Positions 5,948 through 7,362 of a stretch of 7,362 nt of DNA are shown here, piece after piece. Each line of letters starts with the position of its first letter. Positions within the stretch are counted from its first letter, which is position 1. The notes beneath the pieces were generated by a model. It had not been told where the DNA came from and made no database searches. It was given only the letters and a program-made list of their open reading frames with translations. Both the position numbers and the translations under genes were made by a program. Origin of the DNA: Gammaproteobacteria bacterium (GTDB lineage: Bacteria > Pseudomonadota > Gammaproteobacteria > Nitrosococcales > Methylophagaceae); assembly GCA_002400805.1 (NCBI GenBank), contig NVRG01000143.1, positions 1 through 7,362 of the forward strand, read 5' to 3'.

Positions 5948-7362
5948 TTAGAGCGCGCCTAGCTTATTTGTGATGTACCATTGTTGAGCAATCGATAAGA
6001 GATTATTGACTACCCAGTACAAGACTAATCCAGATGGGAAGAAAGCAAAAAATACGGTGAACACAATTGGGAAGGCTTTCATCACCATTGCTTGTGCTGG
6101 ATCTTGTGGCGCAGGGTTTAAACGCTGCTGAAACCACATGCTAAGGCCAAAGATCACTGGCAAGATGAAGTAAGGATCCATCGCTGTTAGGTCATTTAAC
6201 CACCAAATAAAGTCAGCCTGACGTAACTCAATACTTTCTACTAATACCCAATAAAACGCTAAAAATACCGGCATTTGAACCAATATAGGTAAACAACCGC
6301 CTAATGGATTAATTTTCTCAGTGCGGTACAAGTCCATCATCGCCTGATTAAACTTCTTCTTATCATCACCATAACGTTCTTTTAAACTGGCTAATTTTGG
6401 TGTTAATTTTCGCATTGTTGCCATCGAGCGGTAACTCGCCGCAGAGAGGCGATAAAATGCCAATTTAATCAACACCGTCAAAAAGACGATTGACCAACCC
6501 CAGTTATTGGTTAGCTTATGGATCCACTCCATCACGGTAAACAATGGCTGCGAAATAATCGTCAACACCCCATAATCAACTGTTAAATCCAGATTTTCTT
6601 TAATCACTTCCAAACGTTGATGTTCTTTAGGGCCTAAATACATGCGGTATTTGGCTTGTTGCACATCACCACTATTAACACTGATCGCCGGCATTCTGAT
6701 ACCTGCAGTGTAATTGCGATCATTGATAGACTTACCGTAGAAACCAATTTCTTGCTCACTGGCCTCTGGAATCAACGCGGCAACAAAATAATGCTGGATC
6801 ATTGCTGTCCAACCATCTGTTGCTGAGCGGTTGAATGCCGCATCTTCTAAATCATCAAAATCAACTTTTTCATATTCATGACCTTCACTGGAAAAAACAG
6901 CGCCGGTATAGGTATAAATGAAGCCAGAATCTTCTTCTGGGCGTACACGATTAAATTGCGCATACGGATAGGCAGAGAAGGTTTCACCCGAGCTATTTTC
7001 AATTTGATAATCCACCTCAACGACATAACTATCACGCTTGAAACGATATGTTTTAGTCACGCGCAAACCATCGTCAGTCTGCCAATGCAAAGGTACAACT
7101 AATGACTCTTCACCATATGCCAATTCATACTGAGTTTGTTCTGCAATATAGTGATCGTAGTGTGTCGGTGCCGATGAATTAGATCGTAGGCCTGACTGAG
7201 TGACAAAAAAGTTTGTCGCGGTATTGGACAAAAATTGAACGGGTACATCCGGCGTGCTGGATTCAACTGGATATTTCAACAAGGCCAAATCACGAATATC
7301 GCCACCCTGCGTATCGATATATAAATCCATCACATCGGTTTTAACATGAACCTTATTGGCGC
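5948..7362 (-). CDS. yidC: Membrane protein insertase YidC (partial, N-terminus beyond window)
   Basis: Inserts and folds inner-membrane proteins, alone or with SecYEG. About 471 codons are visible. The frame stays open to the right edge ([10 protein letters not shown] precedes the first in-frame GTG at 7333), so that GTG is internal and TM1 and the true start are missing. Shown are the periplasmic beta-rich P1 domain (to about 6560) and the five-helix insertase core, with [26 protein letters not shown] and [14 protein letters not shown] motifs. The core residue equal to E. coli Arg366 is Lys here ([14 protein letters not shown]), which I recall as common outside enterics; the usual Pro a few residues on (FYPL) is Arg (FYRL). 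The C-terminus ends soon after the last helix at NKLGAL, without the longer basic tail of E. coli. It is followed at once by mnmE, the conserved order. Confidence 0.97.
   Translation of the reverse strand, partial: ANKVHVKTDVMDLYIDTQGGDIRDLALLKYPVESSTPDVPVQFLSNTATNFFVTQSGLRSNSSAPTHYDHYIAEQTQYELAYGEESLVVPLHWQTDDGLRVTKTYRFKRDSYVVEVDYQIENSSGETFSAYPYAQFNRVRPEEDSGFIYTYTGAVFSSEGHEYEKVDFDDLEDAAFNRSATDGWTAMIQHYFVAALIPEASEQEIGFYGKSINDRNYTAGIRMPAISVNSGDVQQAKYRMYLGPKEHQRLEVIKENLDLTVDYGVLTIISQPLFTVMEWIHKLTNNWGWSIVFLTVLIKLAFYRLSAASYRSMATMRKLTPKLASLKERYGDDKKKFNQAMMDLYRTEKINPLGGCLPILVQMPVFLAFYWVLVESIELRQADFIWWLNDLTAMDPYFILPVIFGLSMWFQQRLNPAPQDPAQAMVMKAFPIVFTVFFAFFPSGLVLYWVVNNLLSIAQQWYITNKLGAL

Noticed and set aside
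7331..7362. GTG at 7333 as the yidC start
   Set aside because: The same frame continues open to the window edge with YidC-like residues (VHVKTD), and TM1 would be missing.

Overview
The window looks like ordinary chromosome from a gammaproteobacterium with moderately AT-rich DNA. Three genes point there. ErpA is the 114-residue proteobacterial form, with cysteines at 42, 106 and 108. MnmE is close to the enterobacterial protein through its G domain. YidC is the Gram-negative type with a large periplasmic domain, and it lies directly upstream of mnmE as in the conserved rnpA-yidD-yidC-mnmE cluster near the replication origin. I cannot name a genus from sequence alone. No mobile element, CRISPR array, tRNA or rRNA was seen.

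Layout from right to left. The right edge cuts yidC (minus strand, N-terminus missing), which is followed 7 bp later by mnmE. After a 142-bp gap with a hairpin comes a membrane-bound diguanylate cyclase (4-helix-type sensor, PAS, GGEEF), also on the minus strand. It converges on erpA (plus strand), and the two genes overlap by 4 bp at their stop codons. Left of erpA is a gap of about 400 bp with divergent control signals. On the erpA side is a good sigma-70 promoter overlapped by an IscR type-1-like box. On the other side is a weaker promoter overlapped by a perfect 22-bp palindrome. That promoter reads into a soluble three-PAS histidine kinase, whose stop overlaps the GTG start of a response regulator cut by the left edge.

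Functionally there are three units: membrane-protein insertion plus tRNA wobble modification (yidC-mnmE), Fe-S cluster delivery (erpA), and signalling (a coupled kinase/regulator pair and a c-di-GMP synthase). Nothing shows that the signalling genes work with erpA or mnmE. I found no convincing new system. The most useful leads are the IscR-like box at erpA, the palindromic operator candidate before the kinase, the insertion in the kinase's dimerisation domain, and the terminator-free erpA/cyclase junction.
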